Of a stretch of DNA of 64,000 nucleotides, positions 35,074 through 43,750 are shown piece by piece; positions within the stretch are counted from its first letter, which is position 1; every line of letters begins with the position of its first letter. This DNA is from an uncultured Prevotellaceae bacterium (GTDB taxonomy: Bacteria > Bacteroidota > Bacteroidia > Bacteroidales > Bacteroidaceae). The stretch is taken from positions 1-64,000 of the forward strand of contig OMXX01000021.1 of NCBI GenBank assembly GCA_900315105.1. Reading direction: 5' to 3'. The position numbers and the translations under genes are program-made. The notes under the pieces were generated by a model that did not search any database, was not told the origin of the DNA, and was given only the letters and a program-made list of their open reading frames with translations.

Positions 35074-37191
35074 ATGAGTAAAGCAAGAAACAACATCCCC
35101 CGTGCTGCCATCCATGTCGGTGCGCCAGCCAAGTCCTTTTCCGCTGCGGAAGGTAACGAGCCAGAACGTCGCGGATGGGACGAGAAAGCATATCGTCTGA
35201 AGAACCAGGACACAAACAACCATTACGACTTTACGCGCAAGCATCTCAACTTTGAGATTAACGCCAAAGGTGAAATCGTCCCCCTTTGTTCAGATTCCGT
35301 GCCACTTCACGAACGCTTACAAAAGCGTCTTGATGAACTTGGTTTCAAGACCTACAAGGACAAAAACAATCCGTTAGGAATCTCAGACAATAGCCCGAAC
35401 TGCACCGTTGGAATCATCGTTAGTGGCGACCATGATCTGTTAACACGTCTAGCTTTTGGAAACCAAGATGTGGACTTCACTCTGCAAAAAAGCAATGCTC
35501 ATATCGTGTTGAAACAAGGTATCAGTGACTGGGCAATGGATACCTACCAATGGGCTTGCCGTCGTTGGGGAGCAGAGAACATAATAGGTTTCGATGTTCA
35601 TCTTGACGAGACCACACCGCATATCCATATCCAGACCATACCTGTGGCAAAGACAAAAGCCAGAGGTCGTGCATCTGTCAGGTATGTGCATAAGGATGAC
35701 AAGTCAAAGGTTCTCTCCCAAAAGGAGTGGAAGAAACTGCCTGAAGAAATCCGCTCGAACTTCGTAAGAACAGAAGCTGAAAGGAGAGAAAAGGAATGTG
35801 TGTCGTATGCGCGTGTATGGGGTGAGGACAAATATGCTGTCGGTCGTACATACTACCAGATGCATACCGACTACTTCAATGAGGTAGGACACAAGTACGG
35901 TCTGGAGCGTGGTGATGACATATCCATGCTACCAGAAGAGGAAAAGCGTGAGCGCATTCATAAGAACAAATCTGTTCTGGAGGCAGAACGTCAGGCAAAG
36001 GATGCCATCGTCAGGACCAAGATGGAAAATGAACGTCTGGAAGGACAGAGGGAAAAGATGGCGAGTGAGGTGCAGAGCATAAGGAAGGAAAAGGATTCTT
36101 TACAAGAGCTGAAAGACAAGATAGAGGTTGAAATACAAAGTGCGGAGCAGCATAAGGAAAACTTAGATGAAAGTATCTCCCAAATGGAAAAGTATGCTGC
36201 TGCATTAGATATCGAAGAGGAAAATCTTAAAGTTCCAACCTTGAAGACTAATCCTCTCGTAAAAAAAGCGCTTGATTCCATACAGTCTGAGCTTGAAAAG
36301 CCTATTCCCACGTTTGGGCAGAAAGAATGGAGAGAAGGACGACGGATAGCGATAAAGGGGATTCTCACAGAACTACAGACAGAACTATTCAATGCCAAGG
36401 ATGCCCAAAAAGAAGATATACTTAAATTAGGAAAGTCGCTTTATAACAAAGCCATGAATGATGCAAGGACTATTATTGAACAAAACAAACAACTGATAAA
36501 GGAGAATGGTCGACTGACAGAAGAAAACGAAGTCCTTAGAAAGCGGATAGCCTCAATGGATGAGAATGCCATAAACAGACTTCGAGACAAGAAGAATGCA
36601 GAAATAAGAGATCTACAGGAGCGACTTGGTAAAGCTGAGAGCAGATCCGTTCGCTCTGATAATTTGGCTTATAGTGAACATAAACGTGCAGATGAAGCTG
36701 AGAACAAAGTCAAGGAAATGATGGATGTTCCTGAGATCAAGAATTTGTGGGATGTTATTCAACGGAACAAAAAGCTTTTTGAAAAGCAGGTAGATTGTTG
36801 GATAAACGAAGCCAAGAAAGCTATATACAACTTTGCCAAAGACTACGAACACAGTGTATTCACCGAGGAATATACACATACCATCGGTTGGGGTATCATA
36901 GGTGAAGCGTTAAAGGGTAAGCTTGATGCCTCCGATAATGAGCAGCGTATGAGGGCAACATACAATCTGCTGGGACAAATATCATGGACTGGAACTACCG
37001 AATTTATGAGTGAGCTTGCCCAAACTCGTACTAGGCAGCTTTGTGAGGAAATGACTGTCACCAAAGATATGATGAAAAATCTACTCATTGCCGTTGGTGG
37101 TAGAGGTGATATTTGTACTGGTGGCGGTGGTAGCAATAATGAACTCACCAACTGGGACGGTACAAAGAAACGGAATGGATGGGGTATGTAG
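35074..37191 (+). CDS. MobV-type relaxase (Mob_Pre family)
   Basis: This 705-residue plasmid-type mobilization protein should nick the oriT and pilot single-stranded DNA when a helper element provides conjugation. The relaxase domain spans roughly residues 20-280, with motif III FDVHLDETTPHIHIQTIPV (about 175), where the HxDExxPHxH pattern binds the metal. Residues 300-620 form a long coiled coil rich in Glu, Lys and Gln. The C-terminus is Gly-rich (GGGGSNNE). No conjugation (tra) genes are present, so island 2 is mobilizable rather than self-transmissible. Confidence 0.9.
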   Translation: MSKARNNIPRAAIHVGAPAKSFSAAEGNEPERRGWDEKAYRLKNQDTNNHYDFTRKHLNFEINAKGEIVPLCSDSVPLHERLQKRLDELGFKTYKDKNNPLGISDNSPNCTVGIIVSGDHDLLTRLAFGNQDVDFTLQKSNAHIVLKQGISDWAMDTYQWACRRWGAENIIGFDVHLDETTPHIHIQTIPVAKTKARGRASVRYVHKDDKSKVLSQKEWKKLPEEIRSNFVRTEAERREKECVSYARVWGEDKYAVGRTYYQMHTDYFNEVGHKYGLERGDDISMLPEEEKRERIHKNKSVLEAERQAKDAIVRTKMENERLEGQREKMASEVQSIRKEKDSLQELKDKIEVEIQSAEQHKENLDESISQMEKYAAALDIEEENLKVPTLKTNPLVKKALDSIQSELEKPIPTFGQKEWREGRRIAIKGILTELQTELFNAKDAQKEDILKLGKSLYNKAMNDARTIIEQNKQLIKENGRLTEENEVLRKRIASMDENAINRLRDKKNAEIRDLQERLGKAESRSVRSDNLAYSEHKRADEAENKVKEMMDVPEIKNLWDVIQRNKKLFEKQVDCWINEAKKAIYNFAKDYEHSVFTEEYTHTIGWGIIGEALKGKLDASDNEQRMRATYNLLGQISWTGTTEFMSELAQTRTRQLCEEMTVTKDMMKNLLIAVGGRGDICTGGGGSNNELTNWDGTKKRNGWGM

Positions 37192-37206
37192 AACACCCCA
37201 TCCATT
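37174..37206. terminator. Hairpin at end of relaxase gene
   Basis: Perfect 12-bp arms AATGGATGGGGT and ACCCCATCCATT overlap the relaxase stop codon. They lie in the gap between the convergent relaxase and hsdR genes. The T run is weak. Confidence 0.55.
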
Positions 37207-37279
37207 TGCATTAATTATCATCAAATAGGAGCATAGCTCATATTGTTTCTTAACATATCATAGATAAACTGGTTTTAGG

Positions 37280-40207
37280 CTAATAGTACATTTCTATGTA
37301 GCTATAAGCCTTCTCGAAAACATCATTATCTTTAATCTGGTATTTAATCCAGAGAATAGAACGTAGTTTCTTCTTTATCTCGCGGCGTGCTGTGACGCTT
37401 TGGAATGCATCGTTGAATTGTCTAATGATATTGACAACTTCATTGTCGATGTCATTCACTACCTGTTCAACGATGAAAGGAGTTTCCTCTGTCTTAATGC
37501 TTTGGAAGAGATCCGTCAGAGCAGCTTTTGCCTGAGCACGTTTGTCCTGTGGCTTTTTTATTTCCTTTTCAGCCTCCAGCAGTTCACGAGCCATCTGCAA
37601 CAACTGTTTCAGGAAGTCGATGCTTGAAATCAGGTTCTGCTCCATACGTTCACGAAGTTCATCCAGTTTATCGGCAAACTTCTTGAACTTTGGATCACCT
37701 TTATGTTCACCAAGTCGAATCTTCAACATCTTTTCCACCTCGATGATCTTCTTCTCGCGTTTCTTTTCGTCCTCTAAAACAGAGTTGATGATGTCAGCGT
37801 CAACAACCAGGTCTTCAAGTGGTGTACCTATGTCAATGGTGTCAATGTTGTTATGAATAATCTCAATGGTCTTGGCTCCGAGCAAAGTCCAGATCAGGTT
37901 TCCACCACTCACAGGACGTACACTCTGATACACCTGTGCAAGCCAAGTGTAATCACTTGAATACGGAGCAAGGAATTCGTCAGGAGAAACAATCTCCCAT
38001 GCCTTTGCAAGACGGGCAAAGTGACGAGCAAAGTTTGTCTTTACTCCATCTTCCTTCAGACATTGTTGTGCGGCAGTCAATCCTTCCCATCCACCAACTG
38101 TACGGTCAACACCAGGGAAGAACTGCAAACACTCTTGCATGAAAGTAGGAATGACAGCCTTAATGTCATCCATATTCTTGATGATGGTCTTTACGCTTTC
38201 CTCGTCGAATGCAAGGCTCTTGGCTACATCTTCGAACACACCAACAAAGTCAACTATAAGACCACATTTCTTGTTTTCGTTATATGTTCGATTGGTACGG
38301 CATATAGCTTGCAGTAGTGTATGGTTCTTCATCGGTTTGTCAAGATACATACACTGAAGGATAGGTGCGTCAAAGCCAGTTAGCAATTTACTGGTTACAA
38401 TCACGAACTTCAATGGTGACAGCGGGTCGCGGAACTGGTCGAGTAGCTTCTTTTCCTCGTCGCGACTACGCTTATATGCCTTGTATTCATCAGCCTTATC
38501 ACCTGCTGTATGCATCACGATGGTAGTCTGGTCATCTGTGCCCAGCAAGGCATCTATGGCTTTCTTGTATTTCACACAGCAGTCACGGTTATACACCACG
38601 ACTTGTGCTTTCATCCCAGTTGGCTCAATATACTCACGGAAATGATTGACGATGTATTTGCACACATCATTGATACGCTTTTCCGCAGTAAAGAACGCCT
38701 CTACACTTGTGCGTCGTACAAGTTCCTGTTTGTCTTCCTCGCTTATCTGGTCTGTCAGCGCATCAAACTCTTCCTGAAGCTTTGCCTCATCAAGATGCAT
38801 CTCAACAGGAACGGTTTTGAAGTTCAGTTCCAATGTGGCTCCATCATCGACAGAGTTTTGGAAGGTGTACTTCGAGATATATCCATACTCATCTTCTTCG
38901 CTACCGAAGCAAGCAAAGGTGTTGTGATCGTTTCTATTGATAGGTGTACCTGTCAGACCGAAGAAGAACGCATTAGGTAGTGCCGTACGCATCTTTTTTC
39001 CAAGATCTCCTTCTTGCGTACGGTGTGCTTCGTCCATCAGCAAGATGATGTTGTCGCGGTCGTCAATCACTTCACCATCATTCAAATCACCAAACTTAAA
39101 GATGGTAGTGATGAGTATCTTTCTCTGATGAATCTTCGTTTCCAACTCTTCTTTTGAAGATATTCCGTCCACATTTGGAATCTCTGCACGGGTAAAGTCA
39201 CCAGTTATCTGGTCTTCCAAGTCAATGCGGTCATCGACAATAACAACGGTAGGAGCCTTCAGGTCATTCTGACGACGCAACTTTTGGGCAGCAAACACCA
39301 TCAGCCATGATTTGCCTGATCCCTGGAAGTGCCAAATGAGACCCTTCCTCGGACCTTTGCCAGCTCGATATGTGTTGAGCACACGTTGTACGATAGCTTC
39401 ACCGCCCAGATATTGTTGATAGCGGCAAACGATTTTGATTTTGCGACCACCAGATGTTCCTGTAAATACGGTGTAATAGCGATAGATGTCAAGCAATCGC
39501 TCTGGAGTAAGCAACGACAAATAGTTATACTCCACATCTTCCAGCGTACCATGGCGACGTTCCTCATCTGCGTACCATGGTCCCCATTTGTCAACAGGAC
39601 AGCCTACACCAGCATATTGCAATTCACGTCCTTCACAGGCAAAAGTGAGGATGTTAGGCACAAACATTTCGGGAATGCTCTTTTGGTAGTGCAGTATATC
39701 CGTGGCACCATCTGCCCATGTAACCGACGACTTCACAGGTGTTTTGGCTTCTCCTATCACCATTGGAATACCATTGATGATATATACGAGGTCAAGACGC
39801 TTACCTCCTTCCTTGCTCTTGCGAGGAAATTCCCATTGGTTTGTCACCACACAGCGATTCTCTGATGGTACATCACTGAAGAAGCGGATGTTAATGTTTT
39901 CGCCATCCTCACCAAATGGATAGGAGTTTTCTTCAAACAACAGGCGGCGGAAGCGGTCGTTGGCATTTATCAATTCTTCGTGATTCGTGCCTATGCTGCA
40001 AGCAGCACGAAGGCGATAGATAACTTGTGCTGCTTGGTCATCTGTAATATCATTGAACTTCTTTAGAGCTGTCAGTAACCATTCCGTAACAAGCACCTCG
40101 TCTGGAAGACGTGGCACTTCTTGTGGTTCCACATAAATCCAACCGCATTTTCCTGCTGCGTTGATGAGCATCTGCTCAACTGTATTCTCTTCGTTAAAGT
40201 ATGCCAT
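37280..40207 (-). CDS. Type I restriction endonuclease subunit HsdR
   Basis: This 975-residue DNA translocase-nuclease cuts unmodified DNA when complexed with HsdM and HsdS. The N-terminal PD-(D/E)xK nuclease shows LDLVYIINGIPMVIGEAKTP (about residues 135-155). The SF2 helicase has Walker A-like FQGSGKSW (about 299), DEAH in LLMDEAHRTQEGD (about 392), FGLTGTPI and LLQAICRTNRTY. The C-terminal helical region is complete. It overlaps the hsdS cassette gene by 14 nt and is the last gene of the minus-strand defence block. Confidence 0.95.
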   Translation of the reverse strand: MAYFNEENTVEQMLINAAGKCGWIYVEPQEVPRLPDEVLVTEWLLTALKKFNDITDDQAAQVIYRLRAACSIGTNHEELINANDRFRRLLFEENSYPFGEDGENINIRFFSDVPSENRCVVTNQWEFPRKSKEGGKRLDLVYIINGIPMVIGEAKTPVKSSVTWADGATDILHYQKSIPEMFVPNILTFACEGRELQYAGVGCPVDKWGPWYADEERRHGTLEDVEYNYLSLLTPERLLDIYRYYTVFTGTSGGRKIKIVCRYQQYLGGEAIVQRVLNTYRAGKGPRKGLIWHFQGSGKSWLMVFAAQKLRRQNDLKAPTVVIVDDRIDLEDQITGDFTRAEIPNVDGISSKEELETKIHQRKILITTIFKFGDLNDGEVIDDRDNIILLMDEAHRTQEGDLGKKMRTALPNAFFFGLTGTPINRNDHNTFACFGSEEDEYGYISKYTFQNSVDDGATLELNFKTVPVEMHLDEAKLQEEFDALTDQISEEDKQELVRRTSVEAFFTAEKRINDVCKYIVNHFREYIEPTGMKAQVVVYNRDCCVKYKKAIDALLGTDDQTTIVMHTAGDKADEYKAYKRSRDEEKKLLDQFRDPLSPLKFVIVTSKLLTGFDAPILQCMYLDKPMKNHTLLQAICRTNRTYNENKKCGLIVDFVGVFEDVAKSLAFDEESVKTIIKNMDDIKAVIPTFMQECLQFFPGVDRTVGGWEGLTAAQQCLKEDGVKTNFARHFARLAKAWEIVSPDEFLAPYSSDYTWLAQVYQSVRPVSGGNLIWTLLGAKTIEIIHNNIDTIDIGTPLEDLVVDADIINSVLEDEKKREKKIIEVEKMLKIRLGEHKGDPKFKKFADKLDELRERMEQNLISSIDFLKQLLQMARELLEAEKEIKKPQDKRAQAKAALTDLFQSIKTEETPFIVEQVVNDIDNEVVNIIRQFNDAFQSVTARREIKKKLRSILWIKYQIKDNDVFEKAYSYIEMYY

Positions 40208-41294
40208 TGTATATCGTTTTTATATTTTTCGTTAAACTTACTATTCCATAAAGAATGTCAGATTCTGATTTATCGGCCTGTTCAGCGATAGAAATAAACT
40301 TTTGCTGAAGATCTTTCGATGGGATTATGTATTCCATATCGAGTAATGGCCTTTGGGTAATTTTTGGTTGTCCCGTTTCATCAGCTAATCGATGAAAGTC
40401 CAAGTAGGTCATAAGATAAAAAAGGAAGGCATCATCAAATACATTTTTTTTGTGTTCTTTAATGTAGATAGCATTATCCGTAATCCACACTTTTCCTTGA
40501 GTCTTATGAACACAACCGCAATATTCTCCAACTCGACCAATAACAATAGTTGGATAGTCTATCAACCATTGGTTAGAGTGTCCTGTAATCCCATTGCCAC
40601 CATAGCAATTATAGGGGAAATCATTGCTTAGATTCGACTTTGTATTTGCCTTTCCACTTGAAAACACGAACAGTTCCTCTCCTTTTCTGGAAAGTAATTT
40701 CTTTGTGTTTTTAATCGGATCTCCAAACATCTCGATAAATTGCGATTTGAACTCGTCAAATTCTGATTTATCGGCTTGTTTAGCTATCGCAGAAAATTGC
40801 TCTTGCAATCTCATCGGAGGACACGGAACCATTATTTTTGCTAAGTCATCTGGTCGTATCTCAAAAACTTTTGTTCCGTGTATATATTCCATTTTTGCGT
40901 GATTAAATAATGTGGATTTAAAAAAGAAAGTCATATACAGCGGATTCATGCTATGCTTATAAATGGCAGCATGGCCTCCTACAGCAACAGGATAGTCACC
41001 TAACCATGCTGTACTTTTACATGACCCTTCAGCGTCTTCACTAGTGATAGCTATAATCAAGTCACCCTTCGACGCAAATTTCGTTTTAGATTCTAAATCT
41101 GAAGATATTTCAGTGATGTGCGAAGATATGAAAGGCCCAAATTTTGTATGTATCTGACCATAGTGAATACAAGGGAGGCCATGTTCTACATAATCCGATT
41201 TCTGGAATCCCCCTCCGCGCTTGAAAGCACCGACTTCACCCAAACATTTTTGTTCCCAGTTACCACCGCCAAACATCTCGATAAATTGCGACAT
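40194..41294 (-). CDS. HsdS cassette gene (two tandem TRD modules)
   Basis: The protein starts MSQFIEMFGGG, which corresponds to the centre of a normal HsdS rather than its N-terminus. It contains two modules of the same type, each running from SQFIEMFG through a target-recognition domain to QADKSE. It therefore looks like a store of second-half specificity cassettes. No first-half domain resembling the N-terminus of hsdS at 43751 is present. The 18-bp repeats lie at 41274-41291 and 40728-40745. It may be made as a protein (it overlaps hsdR by 14 nt) or serve mainly as donor DNA. Confidence 0.8.
   Translation of the reverse strand: MSQFIEMFGGGNWEQKCLGEVGAFKRGGGFQKSDYVEHGLPCIHYGQIHTKFGPFISSHITEISSDLESKTKFASKGDLIIAITSEDAEGSCKSTAWLGDYPVAVGGHAAIYKHSMNPLYMTFFFKSTLFNHAKMEYIHGTKVFEIRPDDLAKIMVPCPPMRLQEQFSAIAKQADKSEFDEFKSQFIEMFGDPIKNTKKLLSRKGEELFVFSSGKANTKSNLSNDFPYNCYGGNGITGHSNQWLIDYPTIVIGRVGEYCGCVHKTQGKVWITDNAIYIKEHKKNVFDDAFLFYLMTYLDFHRLADETGQPKITQRPLLDMEYIIPSKDLQQKFISIAEQADKSESDILYGIVSLTKNIKTIYNGIL
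40728..40745 (-). repeat. hsdS 18-bp recombination repeat, copy 1
   Basis: CATCTCGATAAATTGCGA (plus strand), encoding the SQFIEM segment between the two modules of the cassette gene. Identity with copy 2 extends to 23 bp (CCAAA upstream). A second short repeat, ATTCTGATTTATCGG, encoding DKSE(F), lies beside the modules at about 40262, 40760 and 43816. Confidence 0.75.
41274..41291 (-). repeat. hsdS 18-bp recombination repeat, copy 2
   Basis: Identical 18 bp in the same orientation and reading frame, at the very start of the cassette gene and 4 bp from the recombinase stop codon. Recombination with copy 3 would release a circle of about 3.0 kb carrying the recombinase gene, the two genes next to it and the second half of hsdS. 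Confidence 0.75.
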
Positions 41295-41295
41295 A

Positions 41296-42282
41296 CTATC
41301 CAATGAATTTATGGTGAGACAGCTTAACATTGTTCTGATTCACCATTGCGTACTGCAATGTTGTATCGAGACTTTGATGACCAAGTAGATGCTGGACTTG
41401 CTCGATTGGCATGCCCTTGTCTATTGCCATGGTAGCGAGAGTACGACGGAACTTGTGAGGATGAACTTTTGGAATGTTCAACTCTCGCCCAAGTCGCCGT
41501 AGTCGGATTTCTACACCGCTTATTTCTAAGCGGTTATTTGGGGCCAATAATGACACAAAGAGCGCATCATTTGTGTCAGTACGGCTATTTACATATTTCT
41601 GAAGGTGTATCTTTGTACGGGCATCGAAGTAAACCTTTCGTTGCTTATCACCCTTACCCGTAACGATACACTCTCTATTCTGGTAGTCAATATCGCTCTT
41701 GTTGAGTCTTACAAGCTCACCGACTCTCATTCCAGTGGAAGCGAGTAGGTCTATTAGAGCAAGATCACGTATATTGGAACAATGGTCGCGCATTTGCTCT
41801 AAGGCTTCATCCGTATAGGTTTCCTTAACGGTCTTGCCAACTTTCACTTTGTGTATTCGCCGTACAGGACTTTTGACGATATAGTTCTCTTCTTCCAACC
41901 AGGAGAAGAAACTGGATAAGATACGGCGAATGTTGTCAACCGTCACCTTACTTGCACCACTTTCTTCCTGATATTGGTTCAGATAGCCTCGCAGATCATC
42001 GGTGGTGATATGCACGACTTCTTTCTCAATCTTCAATAGCGCATTGTTAATGGTACTCTTGTAGTAAGATATAGACTTATCTGAGCACCCTTCCACCTTT
42101 TTGGCAGCAATGAAATTGTCAATAAGAGTTTGGTTGTTACTTTCTGTGTGCACAGATTCCTTTTTGGTCACGGAAATATTACGGAAGGTGTAATCAAGCA
42201 CCTTTCGCAGCTGGCTCAACTGCTCGTTGTCAAGGACATTGAGCATCGCCTGTTCTATTTCATTAATTAAATTGTCAATCAT
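41296..42282 (-). CDS. XerC/D-like tyrosine recombinase of the hsd locus
   Basis: This 328-residue recombinase has a complete catalytic set, unlike the two island integrases: STGMRVGELVRL (Arg I), HPHKFRRTLAT (HxxR), LLGHQ and TTLQYAM (Tyr). An N-terminal core-binding SAM-like domain is visible (IDNFIAAKKVEGCSDKSISYY). Related recombinases sit inside hsdS loci of Bacteroidales and shuffle specificity genes. Here it lies between the hsdS gene and the cassette gene and stops 1 nt before the cassette start, so it is the likely catalyst of exchange at the 18-bp repeats. Confidence 0.9.
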   Translation of the reverse strand: MIDNLINEIEQAMLNVLDNEQLSQLRKVLDYTFRNISVTKKESVHTESNNQTLIDNFIAAKKVEGCSDKSISYYKSTINNALLKIEKEVVHITTDDLRGYLNQYQEESGASKVTVDNIRRILSSFFSWLEEENYIVKSPVRRIHKVKVGKTVKETYTDEALEQMRDHCSNIRDLALIDLLASTGMRVGELVRLNKSDIDYQNRECIVTGKGDKQRKVYFDARTKIHLQKYVNSRTDTNDALFVSLLAPNNRLEISGVEIRLRRLGRELNIPKVHPHKFRRTLATMAIDKGMPIEQVQHLLGHQSLDTTLQYAMVNQNNVKLSHHKFIG

Positions 42283-42404
42283 ACTTTATATGCTTTGGTT
42301 ATTTAATTAACGTGACCTTATGAATTATCAGTTGTTTATCAAACTCATTATATTTGCAGATATGGTATATATCGATTTGCATATTCAAATTCTGATCCAC
42401 TATC
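42283..42404. other. Short gap upstream of the hsd recombinase
   Basis: This AT-rich stretch separates the recombinase from the gene before it. I see no convincing minus-strand -33/-7 promoter. The longer gap suggests the recombinase could be expressed separately from the upstream operon. Confidence 0.3.
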
Positions 42405-43490
42405 CTATATTAAATCAGGAAAATTAGGAAAACATCTTTTTGCATTAGTTTGAGCTAAAGCATAACCAACGCTGGTAATTCTAAACCAAAGAGGAATATC
42501 TTCGAACCATTCTCTAAAGTTCATAAGATTCTTATAAGAGTCCCATTTCTCCATAAAAGTTGTCTGTGCATGTTCCAATAAATGAATATCTTTTGAATAA
42601 AGATCAAGTATTGGTTTTAACTCTGATTTTAAATTCCCTTTTTGAACACATCTAATACGCAAATAACCAGGCAAGCATTCATTTGGAACTAAACTATTTG
42701 GGGCAAAATTGTTTTTTACCAATATCTCTTTTGCCTTTTCGTGTTCATCTGATCCTTCCTTAATTCCAACACAAACATATCCATCATAATTCCCTGAGAG
42801 TATCTTCTTAAGTTCGTAAAATTTGCCTGTACGTATTCCAATAGCTCCAAGGACATCTAAATGATCTATCCACCTATCTCCTCTTGGAAGTTCTGTATAT
42901 AACAACTTTGAATAGAGTTCATCCATAATTTGCAGCCCTTCATTCACACCTGGAACTGTTGGACAAATTTTAAGCAAAGTAGCTACGCATGTTAAAGCAC
43001 ATAGTGAATCATAATCTATTTCATTAACAATTTGAATAGCTTTGCTTATTCCTGCATCTTTTTTCAAATCGCTACCCTTCTCAACATGACATACTAATAA
43101 TTGGGTAAGCATTTCCAAATCTTCTTGTCGAGAACTTTTTGCTGCAGAGATATTAGCATCTCTAATCATAAACTGAAATTTGGGATCAATAAGATTGTTG
43201 ATAGCATTCTCCATCTTTGTTATAACAGGAATCCACAGTGATTCAAACTTCTTCATTTTATCTTTACAAATCTCTTTGGAAACTTGAGTGCAGAGGCTTA
43301 ATGCTTGTGCCGTCACTTGTGTTGATACCGAAGTAGTAAAGGTAACCACATCAGGAAACCCCGGACTTGTGACTGTAATGTTGTTTGTCTGGCGCTCAAT
43401 TATTGTTTGATTGGAGTTATCACCAACTTGCTGATACTGCGATGAATTATCGCCAGCCTTCTGTTCTTGATTTGTCTTTGAAATTTCCAT
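42405..43490 (-). CDS. Unassigned 361-aa protein with QxAGDN motif (LPO_1073-like)
   Basis: The N-terminus carries a repeated motif: NQEQKAGDNSSQYQQVGDNS (residues 7-26), then NQTIIERQTNNITV. The rest is helical, with no catalytic motif I recognise. The layout recalls the LPO_1073/Vpar_1526 family, from memory only. The same QKAGD motif ends the neighbouring small membrane protein, whose stop lies 2 nt upstream. Shared motif and coupling suggest the pair interact, perhaps as a membrane-linked sensor or effector carried within the restriction locus. Confidence 0.65.
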   Translation of the reverse strand: MEISKTNQEQKAGDNSSQYQQVGDNSNQTIIERQTNNITVTSPGFPDVVTFTTSVSTQVTAQALSLCTQVSKEICKDKMKKFESLWIPVITKMENAINNLIDPKFQFMIRDANISAAKSSRQEDLEMLTQLLVCHVEKGSDLKKDAGISKAIQIVNEIDYDSLCALTCVATLLKICPTVPGVNEGLQIMDELYSKLLYTELPRGDRWIDHLDVLGAIGIRTGKFYELKKILSGNYDGYVCVGIKEGSDEHEKAKEILVKNNFAPNSLVPNECLPGYLRIRCVQKGNLKSELKPILDLYSKDIHLLEHAQTTFMEKWDSYKNLMNFREWFEDIPLWFRITSVGYALAQTNAKRCFPNFPDLI

Positions 43491-43492
43491 AA

Positions 43493-43744
43493 CTATACAG
43501 TTTGTTTCTGCTTGGCTTTATCACCTGCTTTCTGAGACTGAGAAATAATGTTTTCATCTTTTAATGATGTTGAGCGAACAGACTGTTCCTGTTCTGAATT
43601 TGAACCAGACTTCTGTTTTTGCGATATCTTATTCCTCGTTAAATACTTGTAAGTTCCAACACAACAAGATAGGATGAAAATGATAATTGCAATTGCCCAT
43701 CCATCAAATGCTATTTCCGGTTTCAAAATGTCCAAATATATCAT
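43493..43744 (-). CDS. Small membrane protein with QxAGD tail (83 aa)
   Basis: One transmembrane helix (WAIAIIIFILSCCVGTYKYL, residues 16-35) is followed by a polar tail containing KISQKQKSGSNSEQEQ and ISQSQKAGDKAKQKQTV. The tail repeats the Q-x-Q-K-(A/S)-G-(D/S) motif found at the N-terminus of the next protein. No signal peptidase site is apparent, so it probably stays anchored with the tail in the cytoplasm. It lies 6 nt after hsdS. Confidence 0.65.
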   Translation of the reverse strand: MIYLDILKPEIAFDGWAIAIIIFILSCCVGTYKYLTRNKISQKQKSGSNSEQEQSVRSTSLKDENIISQSQKAGDKAKQKQTV

Positions 43745-43750
43745 ATGTTA

